The notes under the pieces are model-generated. The model did no database searches and was not told the DNA's origin. It saw only the letters and a program-made list of their open reading frames with translations. From Cordilura impudica (Eukaryota; Arthropoda; Insecta; Diptera; Scathophagidae): a stretch of 64,000 bases of DNA. The DNA lies in the NCBI GenBank assembly GCA_963682025.1, contig OY821520.1, forward strand, positions 184,710,776-184,774,775, written 5' to 3'. Position numbers and translations under genes: made by a program. Below, one piece after another: positions 24,320-35,464 of this stretch (positions are counted from its first letter, which is position 1; each line of letters begins with the position of its first letter).

Positions 24320-24445
24320 TAACAGTTCTTTCATATCTCAATGGAAATAAGTCCCCTGGTTCTGGTTCTGAAACATTGCTCTCGACGACACCCATTCTAT
24401 TGGCCAACCTTTACAGTTCATCATCCCATGCGGGAGTTTTCCCGA
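24320..24445 (+). pseudogene. LINE fragment of the LINE 2 family
   Basis: A translation with NGNKSPGSGSE..., LLANLYSSSSHAGVFP parallels NINKSPGLDG...PLANLFSLSYRAGVFP of LINE 2 at 15898-16010, in the same reading order. Only the stretch before the RT palm is present. It breaks off exactly where HINE copy E begins. Confidence 0.7.
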
Positions 24446-24722
24446 TTTTCACCTATATCAATACCATTCGACCCATGGCCGATAACACTGTTACAGCAAA
24501 TTTCATCAGAATATCTTTATATTTGCGACCTATAGTTTGGACATGGACATACAGACAGACAGATGGACGGACAGACATCGCTAAATCGACCCAGAAAATA
24601 ATTCTGAGTCAAGCGGTATAATATAAGGTGGTTATTGGTCCAATATTTCTGGTAACTAGTTAGATACAGTTACAAACATTGGCACAAACACCCTGACCAT
24701 ATAGTGATATAAGGTATATTTA
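24443..24722 (-). mobile_element. HINE-A copy E, 5' fragment
   Basis: Minus strand: the 5' end at ~24722 (ATACCTTATATCACTATATG), then the TTATACCGCTTGACTCAG block. The GTCY core (CAGACAGACAGATGGACGGA on the plus strand) is at ~24551-24577. It continues through ATTTGCGACC to GATTTTCACC near 24443. The 3' half is missing. The two frames at 24341-24621 arise from the LINE-HINE junction. Confidence 0.75.
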
Positions 24723-26329
24723 AGTACTTATACTCGTCCGCTATCATTGTCACTACAAAATCCTTTGGATTTCCAATAAATTATTCCGAAAAAAAATTTA
24801 TCTTTGTTTTAGCTTAGGCACAAAAATATGTTAAAGAATTAGAATTTATTAAATCGTTCAAAGTTGCTCTTTTTCGTGGAAATCATCTATGGAATAAGTG
24901 AATAAGTATGGACGATAAGCCCATCTTCACATATGATTAGATAATATGCCAAGGCAATCAAGTCTTGATACTTTTTGAGCATAGTGTATACCTTATTTAA
25001 TTTTTACATACATCTACATTTACTATATTAAGTAGACTTAGATACATAGCTTTAACTTTTAAATAATATTTCCAGCTTTTGGTTACTCAAGGGACGTACA
25101 AGCAGTTTCATTGTATCTTTTTAGGTTGCCTCCAAACTTAACATGGTTGATTGTCTTACAAAACTATCGAAAGGAAAGGCTGATTCTTCAAAATACTTCT
25201 ACTAGCTAGCGAGTGAACATACATATATGAGTGTCTGTATATTATTATATTATTTTTCACATATTGCTGTCAAGTGGAAAAGTTGTAAACAATAAAAACA
25301 AAACATCATGTTTACGAACAAACTAAACTTTTGTCGTTATTTTATCATTTTGTAAATATTTCTAGAGCAACCCTTAAACAAATGCTTAACCTCACTCCCT
25401 CTCATATTGTTTCTGCTTCCGAAGACAGTTAATATTAAAAAATAAAATATATAAAATCTGTTCTTATTTGTTTTTTAATTTTATGAGCAACTTTGTTGTT
25501 TTTTTTTTTTTTGTCATTTATTGCTGCTTTTCTAAAGCATATGTTTCATTTTGTTTGCTTTATAAAGCAAAGCAGCAAAAAAAAAAGCGCTGACTAAAAA
25601 AATGCATAATATGTTGTGTTGTAAAGTGATGAAGAAAATAACAAGAATATGCGAATATGTTGTGTTTTAAAGTGTTGAAGAAAATAACAAAAATTTGCAT
25701 AAACACTTTTTGAACTTTTTCTGTTTTTCGCAACATCATAAACTTTTTCAATATTCAAATATTTACGTTTTAACTGTTTTCTTTTTACAACACATACACA
25801 CATACAAAATTTGTTTATACGAACTTTTCTATAAAAATACAAAAATTTCCATAAACACTTATGAACTTATGAAACAAAAAATTGCGATTAAAAACTGACA
25901 TAGAAAACATTTATTTTATATTTTTGCAACGATTAAAATATGTGTTAGGCAATGAATAATGGGTCCATGTTCAGGTTTTTGTATTGACAATATATTTCAG
26001 TTTTTATATAAAACAAAAGATTGTTTTGATGCAAAAAAAAATTAAGAGAAGTCAAATAATTATTTTGTAGATAATGTTTTAAAGGCTCAAGATGTTTTTC
26101 TTTTATTCTAATAAAGGTAAAAATTGCAAACATTTAATTTTTCCTCAAAAAAAAAAAATTTTTTTTTTTTCATTCTTAAGTTACAATATATTTTACAATA
26201 TTAAGCAAATTTGATAAAAAAAAAAAAAAAAAATAAAAAGAAATTAACATAAATAAGTTACTGATATTCATTAAGATCAATAACACTATAAGTGCATACG
26301 AGAGATCATAGTTCATTTATTTCTAATTA
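24723..26329. other. AT-rich non-coding spacer
   Basis: No gene recognised. It contains adjoining A and T homopolymer runs at 26147-26170 and an A run at 26216-26233. The Phe/Tyr/Lys-rich open frames around 25560-26133 reflect base composition. Confidence 0.5.
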
Positions 26330-26349
26330 ATATTTTTACAATATATACT

Positions 26350-27143
26350 AATATAATAAAGAGGTAGCGTGTGTTTGTTTGTTTGTTTGTTTGTTTGTTT
26401 GTAGGGGGTAATCTCCGTAACTAGCCATCTGATCTTCCTGAAATTTTCACAGAGTCTTACTGCGGATATGGGAAGTGCTATAGGCTATAATTTTTTTAAT
26501 ATTTTTAGTGGGCGTGGCACCTCCCACACAAAGTAAATTTTTAATATCATATACATATATTGAGTACCATGACAGGGAGAGCTTTGCAAATTTGTGTGAG
26601 CTCACCTATTGTTAATATTAGTATCCGCGCCGGAAATGGGCCGGATCGGAGAAGTGGGCGTGGTACCTCCCATACAAGTAATAATTCAATGTTATATATC
26701 TCGAGTACTATGATAGAGAGAGCTTTTAAAATTTGTCTGGTGGCACCTATTATTAATGTGAGCAGTCGGACAAAAAATGGGCACTATCGGACCAATAGGC
26801 GTGGCACCTGCCATACAAATAAAATATAAAATGCCATATATCTGGAGTACTGTTATAGTGAGAGTCTTGGGACTTTGTGTGAACCCATAAGTTATTCATA
26901 TGATTAGTTAGACTAAAAATGGGCGTGATCGGAGCAGTGGGCGTGGCACCGCCCGTACAAAGTAAATATATGATATCATATAACTGGTGTACTAAAAGAG
27001 GGAAGCTTTGACACTTTGCACGACACCATCAGATCTTAGTATGAGTAGTCAGACAAAAAATTGGCGGGTTCACACCAATGGGCGTGGAGCTGCCCATGCA
27101 AAGTAACTATTAAATGTAGCGAAGCGCACCGGGTTACATCTAG
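26350..27143 (+). mobile_element. Helitron-like non-autonomous element with GTTT microsatellite and ~142-bp internal repeats
   Basis: It opens with CTAATATAATAAAGAGGTAG and a (GTTT)n run (26371-26402), followed by AATCTCCGTAACTAGCC. Its interior is tandem ~142-bp units. The right end has GCGAAGCGCACCGGG within an ATGTA..TACAT stem, then CTAG (27140-27143) followed by T, the CTRR-T ending expected of Helitrons. A similar opening followed by a microsatellite is common among insect Helitron-type repeats. The 5' TC was not located with confidence. Confidence 0.5.
26500..27125. repeat. ~142-bp tandem repeat, four-plus units
   Basis: GGGCGTGG-type starts occur at 26510, 26656, 26797 (A for first G), 26939 and 27080, spacing 146, 141, 142 and 141. 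Units share GTGGCACCTCCCATACAA, CATATATCTCGAGTACTATGA, GAGAGCTTTGAC and GTCAGACAAAAAATGGGC with substitutions. The 89-codon open frame at 26560-26829 spans two units and is not a gene. Confidence 0.85.
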
Positions 27144-27182
27144 TAGTATATATATTTATTATTTTTACAATATGTACATAAA

Positions 27183-27348
27183 TATATGTGACCTTCTCCG
27201 AGAAAAGGGACCTAGTGTGTCAAAAAACGGGTTGTGTCAAAAACTGTGGTTTATGCTACCTAAAAGGGTGTAGAAACTTTAAATGCGTTTTTTCTCAAAA
27301 CTTAATTTTCACACACTAGGTCCGTTTTCTCGAAGAAGGTCACATATA
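27183..27348. mobile_element. long-TIR MITE / foldback, 38-bp arms
   Basis: 27183-27220 and 27311-27348 are inverse complements over 38 bp with two mismatches. Arms begin TATATGTGACCTTCT and end ACCTAGTGTGT. Weaker complementarity extends ~8 bp outward (TACATAAATATA / TATATGTATGTA). The 90-bp centre contains no gene. Confidence 0.85.
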
Positions 27349-27399
27349 TGTATGTAATAAATTACATTTTTAAAAAATAAAAAATGTCTATTTAGTCTT

Positions 27400-27620
27400 C
27401 TGACTTATTCGCCATCATCTAACAGCGATATGGCTAAAGAATTAACATGATCGCTTAAGCTTTGTAAATATCGTTGGCTATTATAATAATATTGCCTATT
27501 CTATGGCATTGCTCGGCGGTTCCGTGTTTATGACAGAAGCCAAACTGATACTCTGGGATTATGTTTTTGTTCTCTAGAATTAGAAGCAATCTCTGATGAA
27601 AGAGACAGCCAGTAATCTTA
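27400..27620 (-). pseudogene. jockey-like LINE reverse transcriptase fragment
   Basis: Minus-strand translation gives ITGCLFHQRLLLILENKNII followed by PEYQFGFCHKHGTAEQCHRI, the QFGFR.xHxTxEQ block that precedes the RT palm in jockey-group LINEs. Downstream the frame decays. It is likely part of the same minus-strand element as the ORF1-like stretch at 28490-29330. Confidence 0.65.
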
Positions 27621-28489
27621 TTGGCCTATAAGTGCTAACTTAAAAAAAATATGAAAAAAGTTTTAGTTCAAATAATGTTTTTGTTAAAGTGTAAGAACTA
27701 AAAATATAGATGGGGAAAAAATTTTGAAAAAAAACATTTATAGAAAATTTTAAAGAAAAAAAATTTAAAAAAAGATTTAATTTAATTTAGGAAAAAAGTC
27801 TTTTGAGAAAAAAAAATTTTTATATAAAAGTTTAGAGGAAACGAATTCTTCATGTGATAAAAATAAAATTTTAAAATAAAAAAGAGTTGTGGTGAAAAAT
27901 ATTTTGAAAAAAAAAAATTCAAGGTAACATAAGTCATATACTTTCACTTGAAGTTACTTAATGAGTATGAAATGTTATGTTATGAAATGTAAGAGGCCAC
28001 TTCACTTTCAGTCATAACTTTTGCAACCATATACCGAGTTTGCTCATTTTTACTAACAAACCGCTTAAGATAATTTTTGTGATTAAAAAAAATTTAAATA
28101 AAAAAAGTTGAGGGTAAAAAATTTATTTAAAAAAAAATTTAAAAAGAGAAGAAAAAGAGAGAGCCAAATTCTTTCATATACGTTACTAATGATCGGAAGT
28201 AATTATTGTCATACAAAAAATCACCATTTTTAATTCAAAATATTCCATACACATAAATAAAAATTATTGATTATGCCATGGCAACTGTTCCGATGCAGCC
28301 CATTTTTAAAACGACTAACACATATTTATAACTAATGAACTCTCACAAAGGTTCAAGACTAGGATATTACTTTAGATATGTTAAAATATACATTTGTCTA
28401 AATTTAGCAAAAAATAAATGGTGCCTATTGCTAAAATCAAAAAAGATTCGAATTTGCAATTTTTATATTTTTCTATCTGCGATGGTTAC
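27621..28489. other. A-rich non-coding spacer
   Basis: Long A-rich runs; no recognised coding. If 27400-29330 is one LINE, its endonuclease region should lie here but is not visible. Confidence 0.5.
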
Positions 28490-29330
28490 TAATCTAAAGG
28501 TGACTCAGAGAGAATAATAGTATTTTTGAGGTCATCATACCTGAATGTATGAGCCACGGATCTCAATATGCAAAAAATCGTTTAAGATAAGACGTAAATT
28601 CGTGTAGAATGGCAACCAGTAAATACTTTTTTATTACCAGATTCGCTTCTTTCTCAACTGTCTTTATCTTTTCTGAAAATTTGGTATTTAGGACCAAACT
28701 CAGATATTTAATATTCACGTATTTATAATTTATTCCAATATGTCTGCAGAAGCAATTATTTTGAATGATGCTTTATATCTGGAAATCAAATTAACGAACC
28801 GTAATATATTCAGCAATACAGTTTTTAATTTTTGTATCTTGTGGGAAACGTGCCCTTAGATATTGATATTAAAGTAGATATTGATTTCGTACCATTTATA
28901 GAGCTTGTATTTGTGGTACCTGACATTGAAGCAGACGGAATATGGGATACAGAATAAGTATAAGTAAGAAAATTATTAACAGTATTTGTTCCAGGCATCG
29001 AAGAAATATTATTCGTAGCAACAATATTCAGAGATTTCTGAATACTATTGCTATTAGCATTTGTAGGGAACGAAAAAGAAATAGTTTCATTTAATATAGG
29101 AGTATTTTTTTAAAATTAATATTAGTAAATTGTTTGAACGAGAACTGGCAGGATTATTACTGGTAAGGTACTGAAAAGGATTTGATAAACTAAAAATGAT
29201 GCAGTAGTAGTGTCGTTAAGGTTTATATCAGAATTTTCTTAATTTGAGAACTTTGAAGACTTACAGCATGTTGGGAACGGTAATTGAGGTGATTATAATT
29301 CCTCTTAGGATTTAAAGACATGAAAAAGCT
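28490..29330 (-). pseudogene. possible LINE ORF1-like (gag-like) remnant
   Basis: The minus strand gives a low-complexity Ser/Asn/Thr stretch (~29080-28850, with SMPGTNTVNNFL and SASMSGTTNTSSINGTKSIS) followed by FPT.YKN, KASFKII, and near 28600-28520 ILRSVAHTFRYDDLKNTII. The arrangement of a Ser/Asn-rich leader then a conserved segment resembles jockey-type ORF1 proteins, but no CCHC knuckles are visible and stops are frequent. Orientation and position upstream of the RT fragment are consistent. Confidence 0.4.
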
Positions 29331-29884
29331 TTCCGCTAATAAAGTTTTGTTGAATTTACAAAAAATTATTTTTAGTGCTTTAAAAGAAGCGGTAAAAATA
29401 AGCTAAACTTCAAGTGACACAAACCATAACAAACCACACAGACAATCATGCTTTCATCATAAACTTCCAAAGAGCAGCCTTATTCAAACATGCCATTATT
29501 GGTAGCAAAGTTCTTTTTTAATTGTCGATAACAATGTGTGCACCAAAAAAGACAAGAACTGCAGGTCAAACAGCAATACTTTAGATATGTCAGCGCTAAA
29601 TGACAAGCTGAATTATATAAAAAAAACAGCTGACTAATTGTGTTTATCATAAAAATAAATACAAGTGCGCGAAATGTGTGTGACTACCAAAGGTCAGTAA
29701 ACTCCTGTACTCGGTTTGGCGTGCTTGATGACCAACTTTTTTTATGGGCCTCAAAAGGATCCGCAAATCAGTGGGCCCTTCGAAAAAATATTTCATCAGT
29801 TTTTGTCCAACAGCTAACGCAGGTAATAACGCGTCGATATGTTTTTTTAATATAGGGGAAACAATTTTTTTTTCTTCGCTAAAA
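29331..29884. other. non-coding spacer with an unplaced open frame
   Basis: A 71-codon frame at 29640-29855 has balanced composition but I recognise no domain, and no gene context surrounds it. Confidence 0.45.
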
Positions 29885-30054
29885 TAAACCTATTCGACAT
29901 ATTTTCTCAAATTTTGTGAGTGCCTAATTTTGAGCAAAAAAAGCGACTTTACTAAATATGGTCATGAACGATATATTTTTCGTCCTCATCTCTATATAAA
30001 TATAGCATCAATAGGAATTTCTCAATATCTGCTAGCCACAAATTCAGAAAAATA
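29885..30054 (+). mobile_element. HINE-A copy F, internal fragment of a diverged subtype
   Basis: TATTTTCTCAAATTTTGTGA, GACTTTACTAAATATGGTCA and CATCTCTATATAAATATAGC, then TATCTGCTAGCCACAAATTC match the 3' half of HINE-A, closest to copy H (33540-33660). It ends abruptly where copy G starts. Confidence 0.65.
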
Positions 30055-30836
30055 TTATACCCCATAGCACTATGTGGTTTGGGTATAATGACTTTGTGCT
30101 GCTGTTTGTAACTACCAACAATATTTAATCTAGACCCATCTTTTATTATACCGATCGACTCAGAATCACTTTCTGAGTCGATTTAGCTATGTCCGTCTGT
30201 CTGTCCATCTGTGTGACAATTTAAACTTTGTAATCAAACTACAGCTCGCAAATATGAATATATTTTGATGAAATTTGGTATATAAGCTTTTATCCGATGA
30301 ATGCTATTGAAACCGTTGGAATTCGGTCCATGTTCGGACCTAATCCCAATACAAATGACCCCTATGATATCGACATAAATTGCCATAAGATCCAAATTAT
30401 CATATAAATCTCAGTCAAATTGGGTTTATATGTGCTTATTATATCCATTAATCAGTAGTCCAAAAATAATCCCTATTTGACAATTCTTAATCAAAGGCCC
30501 CATATAGAGCTGCTTCCCGATCTTCACTTAAATCTATCAAAAAAACAAAACTATTGCACATATTTTTCTGAAATTTGGTTTGTATATATTTTTTCAAAGT
30601 GACTTTACCAAATATGGTCAGGATAGGTCCATTTTTTGACCTAGTCCCCATATAGATATAGCACCCGATATGAACTTTTTCATATCTGCCGCCAAAAAAT
30701 GAATAACAATACCACCCAAATTTGGTTTATGCTTACTTTCTATATCCAATTAGTTGGACCGAGGGGAGAAGGTTTCTAAGCAATTGTATAGGGTATCGTA
30801 TAATCGGTCTAGACCGACTATAATTTTCTTACTTAC
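30055..30836 (+). mobile_element. HINE-A copy G, full length
   Basis: Starts TTATACCCCATAGCACTATG with GGGTATAAT close behind. It has the CTGAGTCGATTTAGCTATGT block, GTCY core at ~30189-30210, full body blocks, and a 3' end GGGTATCGTATAATCGGTCT followed by AGACCGACTATAATTTTCTTAC. About 782 bp. It lies directly against copy F, so it inserted into F or beside it. Confidence 0.85.
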
Positions 30837-31171
30837 TTACTTATTTTTAGGTTTTAATTTTGTTTTCCTATTTTCAGTTATTGTCATTTATTAAGCTTCT
30901 TTCGAGCGACAGATTTGCGATCGCGAAGAATAGAATTACAAATAAATGCAAGCAAATAAATTTAATAAAAAATAAATTTTTTGTAGTGTTTAAATATTTA
31001 ATAAATTTGTAGAGTTCTTAAATCTAGCGTTAACCAAACATCAGTTTTAATAAGGGTTTTCCAAGATATTCTAAGCCAAAAAAAATCAAAATATATTACA
31101 ACGAATAACATCGTAAGGTGATTTATAAAGACCGAAAATGGGCAAATGCAAAAGTAATGTAAAAAAAATTT
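30837..31171. other. AT-rich spacer
   Basis: No gene recognised. A 116-codon minus frame at 30998-31348 overlaps the decayed plus-strand gene at 31172 and is its shadow over part of its length. Confidence 0.5.
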
Positions 31172-31569
31172 TGTTATTGTTGTGGTACTTTTACACCAAT
31201 GAGAAGAAGACGTAGTCTTAGTAAAGAATTTAAGAATGTATACATCAAATATTATAAAAAAAAATTGGAAGTAAGAAATTTGCATCCAATCCAATGTGCA
31301 TATCATGTAATAGTGATATTCTTGATAGGCAAAAATGAAAACGAGCATTTCTTTGTTTTGACTCCCATATGATTTGGAAAAGTCCAGGTAGGGAACATAA
31401 TTTAGAGACTTTTAAATACCACTCCGTTCCTAGTGCCCAACTACCAAAAATTATTTCAGCCAACGTTCCAATTCCAAAACAATATTTGCAGAATAACGAC
31501 CTTGCGTCTAGTCATGAAACTACGCCAGTTTTCAGCTGCGGTAGCGGTGAATGGAAAAATCATTCTTAG
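31172..31569 (+). pseudogene. decayed copy of an insect protein with two CxxC pairs (unnamed family)
   Basis: The frame from 31172 reads CYCCGTFTPMRRRRSLSKEF and continues to KKKLEV (~31272). After a frameshift it reads SNPMCISCNSDILDRQ, a stop, then RAFLCFDSHMIWKSPGREHN and ending HSVPSAQLPKI (~31450). The order CxxCG, basic RRRS, CxxC, ..F(G)..MIW+.P, .PSA matches a family I remember from insect annotations, in which a C-x-x-C-G N-terminus is followed by an MIWREP-like motif. The function of that family is unknown to me. One frameshift and one stop argue for a pseudogene. The usual third cysteine pair after the MIW motif is not seen. Confidence 0.5.
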
Positions 31570-31643
31570 TATGATCCATCAAACAGCATTGCCATTTGAA
31601 TTAAGGTAATAAAGATTGTTTCTAAGTGTTTATATGTATATAA

Positions 31644-31856
31644 ATGTTTACTATTTCTGACAAGCTTATCTTCAGATATAAAGGAAAGAGGTCTCCGAAT
31701 TTTGTGATAGCAGAAAATTTCTGGCCCGCAAAAATTAAATTTGAAGCCGCAGATTTCGAAAAAACCACAAAGCAGATGAAAGTAGATGGCGAAAAACAGG
31801 AAGATCAAGACCACGATGAACAATCATTATTGGAGGATTATGGGGATTCAGATTAA
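31644..31856 (+). CDS. open frame with acidic C-terminus, unknown (possible exon or gene remnant)
   Basis: The 70-codon frame has a basic first half (YKGKRSPNFVIAENFWPAKI) and an acidic tail (GEKQEDQDHDEQSLLEDYGD), a protein-like composition unlike neighbouring AT-rich chance frames. It follows the decayed CxxC-family gene by 75 bp on the same strand and may be its 3' part or a separate exon. TTATCTTCAG at ~31666-31675 could act as a splice acceptor. I recognise no domain. Confidence 0.3.
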   Translation: MFTISDKLIFRYKGKRSPNFVIAENFWPAKIKFEAADFEKTTKQMKVDGEKQEDQDHDEQSLLEDYGDSD

Positions 31857-32381
31857 GATTAAATATGACTATAGCGAAGAGTTTCATGTGTCTGGTGATC
31901 TTTCTGATGAAAACTAAAAGTCCCAATAATGTTTAAAATATACCAAATAAATAGCATAACACAACAAAACACAATAGTGCACTTGATAACCAAAAAAAAC
32001 CAACCACTTTTAAGGTACAAAATTTTTTATGAGCTATACAGGGTGACTGGAAACATTCAGATTGTATTGATATATATATATAAGTTGTTAAGATTTACCG
32101 TGGCTACAATTTTTCCAAATGTAGTTAGTGAAAACTTAGTGGAAGTTATGCCGGAAAAAGTGGGAAAAATTATTTTTTCCTATATATAAAAAATGTGCAG
32201 GAAAACATGTGTTTTCACATAAAATGGTAATAAAATATATTCAACGGATTCTTGGCTACATAATTGACAAATATAGTTAATCATTATCACAAAGTCTGAA
32301 TTAGCTGTTGGACAAAAACTGATGACATTATATTAAAAATTAGTCACTAATCTCGCCAAGCTGAGTATAGGGTCCTACTAC
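31857..32381. other. AT-rich non-coding spacer
   Basis: The 86-codon frame at 31929-32189 has no recognised similarity. Confidence 0.45.
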
Positions 32382-32939
32382 CTGTTGAGAATTTAATCAT
32401 CCCCCCTTTTTTTTTAAGTGTAATCCCTTTATATTTATTACAACCAAACACAGCTTGACGGTGAGCTCTAACTTCGTTATTTCTTTTTTTTTTTCATTAA
32501 GATCGACGGCAACATCGGTTTTGTTTTCGGACCACGATTTACCGGCTCCTTCTTCTCTTTTCTTCATCAACAGCGGTCAGCAACGAGCGGAGCATACAAT
32601 TTTTTATATAAGTGATATCAACCACATTTAGCGATATACTCGTATACAAGCTCTTATTTGGTTACATACGTGAAGCATCCAACGAAAATCAGAACTTATT
32701 TATTCATCAACATATATCTTCATCCAACGAAGTCTACCGATTCGTTTTTACAGCCGTTCCCAGCAGGACATACTGCATGTCGGTGGCAACTATATTAAAT
32801 TTAAATTTTAAATTTATCATCAATCTGTATTGTATCATCATTCCTTTGGAAGTCAACCTGAATTAAATAAATCTCCTTAATGAATTAAAACTCCAGTTTG
32901 TTGTCGTTTTGTATTGGATCTAAAATGTAAGTGGCAACA
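32382..32939 (+). mobile_element. possible solo LTR
   Basis: The stretch begins TGTTGAGAATTTAATC and ends AAGTGGCAACA, so it has TG..CA termini. Inside are a TATATAAG box-like element (~32604), AATAAA near 32866 and a GT-rich stretch after it, as in LTR R regions. Flanks (CTACC / ATTTG) do not form a clear target duplication, and no primer-binding site or gag/pol is visible. Weak call. Confidence 0.3.
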
Positions 32940-33257
32940 ATTTGTTGGTATATTAATCGAATATGTTATATAAATTAACCTTTTGGTTCAAGATTCCCCT
33001 TGGAACCCTTTTCTCCCAAGAGTTACGATCATTAAAGCCTTAGATTTTCTAATAAACGTAAAGTTATGCAGTTCTCCCTCAAATTACAAATCGCAGTAAT
33101 TAATCCGTGTAAAGTTAGAATTCCCCTTTAATTTTATATTTAACTTTCACTTAATATTCAACCTTAGATTTACAATCTGTAAAGAGTGTTCACTGCCCTT
33201 TGGCAGTAGTATTTTTTTTTTCATTGTTGCATTGCCTTATTACAACAATTTTGTTTG

Positions 33258-33774
33258 TTCAATTTGCAAATATGAATATTAATTAGAAACGTTCATGAGT
33301 CAAACCATAAATCGCAATAGATTAGAAGTCCATTGACCATTACACGACACACAACTCAACCACAAAAAGGTTATATAAGCTTTTGTTAGACTTCGGTATG
33401 GAAATTGCTCAAAATCAGTACATGTTTAGACTTAGTCCCCACACAAGTGACGCCTACGTGATCAATTGGAATTACTCCCAAAAATATTGCAAGACTTTTC
33501 TAAATTCTTTTTTGTTTCTAATGTTTATAAAAATAAGTGATTTTACTAAATATGCTCATTGACGGTCAAATTTTCATTCTAGTCCCATATAAAAATTGTA
33601 TTGACATGAAGTTTTCCATATCTGCTGGATACAAATTCAGATAAATATATTTTTATTTTGGATAACGTTTATTTTCTAAGTCCAATTATAACTCAAGCAA
33701 AGTTGAACCGTTTCTGAAATATCACAGTATAAGGCATCTTATTGTCGACCTAGACCGACCATAACGTTCTTGTT
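33258..33774 (+). mobile_element. HINE-A copy H (diverged subtype), 5'-decayed
   Basis: TTATATAAGCTTTTGTTAGA, TTTAGACTTAGTCCCCACAC, ATTTTACTAAATATGCTCAT and ATCTGCTGGATACAAATTCA lead to the terminus GTCGACCTAGACCGACCATA followed by ACGTTCTTGTTT. The GTCY core is absent. The terminal palindrome retains 8-base arms. Confidence 0.7.
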
Positions 33775-35464
33775 TGATTTCGTTCTGAGAATTAAAATTA
33801 AAAATAAATGATTTGTATATACTTTTATAAATGAACAACTTATACAATAGTTTAGCTCTTTCTTAAAAAATAACAAACTCCCCATTTATACAAAAAGCCA
33901 TTATCAACACTTATGTTTCCTTCAGGAAAAAAGCCTACTATATACGAACTTCCATTACTGTCCTTAGTATGATATATAAAGAAAATATATAAAATACCTT
34001 GAATTGTATTGTATTGTACTGTTTATGATGAATACAACTTCTTAACAACATTTGTCATTCAGACTTAAATAATATCAACGGCACGTGCATAATCACAATG
34101 TTGAGATTTGCAACAGCTGACAAAATGTAATGAAAGACTTGGCTACAAGGAACAAGTTTATCATGGTTTCACTAAACACTTGCATTACACTCCGTACTCT
34201 ACGCAATTTTGAATACTTACAAATATAAAATGGAAAACACTTTTCGTAAACATGACGTAGAAGAAAAAGGAAATCAGCCTTAGGTTGTAATGATGTTTCT
34301 TATTTTTGTTTTTTAATTTTTTTTTTTTTCTAGACATCATTAATCATTAGCACAGGAATTGTCATTTATGGCGAATGGAAAAACCTTTTGCGAACAACCC
34401 GCCATACAACAACAGACATTGACAGACACTTTAGTGTGACGTTTTACGTCACAATTTTTTTTTTTTATATTTTTAAGAGGATTTTCTTGCTCACACCCTA
34501 GTTTAAAGTGAAGCAAACTTCCCTTTAACGTCCAGGAGATATGACAATGACAATGTCAAATAACCGTCGGTATATAATAAGTTTTTATCATTTTTCAAAC
34601 ATAAACTCATCACCTCAATTTAAATATAAGTAAATAAATATTCTGGTAAAAAAAAGTGTTTGTTATTATTTTCCCCTGAAAAAAGGTTTGTTATATAACC
34701 TGCAAAATTGTTTTTCTTTGCTGCTCATAAATGTCCTTTATTTCATCCTCATTTCGACTAAATTTTTTATCAGTCCCTTTTCATATTTTCTCCTACTTTT
34801 TTCTGATAATTTATTATTCATGAAATCTAATATTAACATAAATAGTATGTTTGTGTCATTTTAAAGAATTTTGTTATCATATTGCAAACCTGTAGTAGTT
34901 TACAAAATTGTAAAGATTCCCCTTTATCGAATTACATTAAAAACTTTTCAGTTTGAATCTTCTTCAGTTTTCTAACAAAAGAAAATATTCGTACCTTTTT
35001 AATAATAAATGTGAGTTTAAATAATTTGATATAGTTTCAAGGAATAATCAAAAAAAAAAAAAAACACCCATATATAACATACATACAATATATAACATAA
35101 TACACTATACCACAAAAGTCTACGGACGGTCACGCATTTTCCGGTAATTTCAATAACTATTGATGGATTTGGTTGAGATTTTACGTTAAATGTTATTATT
35201 TTAGTACAAACATTAAACCATTTATGCCTCATAAGTCTACATATTTAAATTAAGGTTATCTAGTTAATAAATATAAACACACTAACAATTCTCAACTAGC
35301 TCATGTATTAAATAAGCTAAGTGTACAGAGTTGGTGTGAATGGAAGTGGTCTTACTTTGATGAGACACTTTTTGGAAAGTGATGATCGACTCCGGTTTTC
35401 ATAAATAAATAACTTATCGACTGCCTGCTCCCGCTATTTCATTTTATTACATTTTCAGACAACA
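33775..35464. other. AT-rich non-coding spacer
   Basis: No gene recognised. Contains the CRE-like hairpin at 34435-34453. Confidence 0.5.
34435..34453. repeat. perfect 8-bp palindrome with CRE-like half sites
   Basis: TGTGACGT, loop TTT, ACGTCACA. TGACGT / ACGTCA are CREB/ATF half sites in opposite orientation. No gene is nearby, so a regulatory role is not supported. Confidence 0.7.

Noticed and set aside
26560..26829. 89-codon open frame with repeating CVSSPIVN-like phrases
   Set aside because: It spans two units of the ~142-bp tandem repeat; the repeating protein phrase simply mirrors the DNA repeat.
32382..32939. Complete LTR retrotransposon
   Set aside because: No second LTR, primer-binding site, polypurine tract or gag/pol; only a possible solo LTR without a matching target duplication is listed at low confidence.
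34435..34453. CRE-like palindrome as a promoter element
   Set aside because: No gene or transcription start is visible nearby, so it is kept only as a short palindrome.
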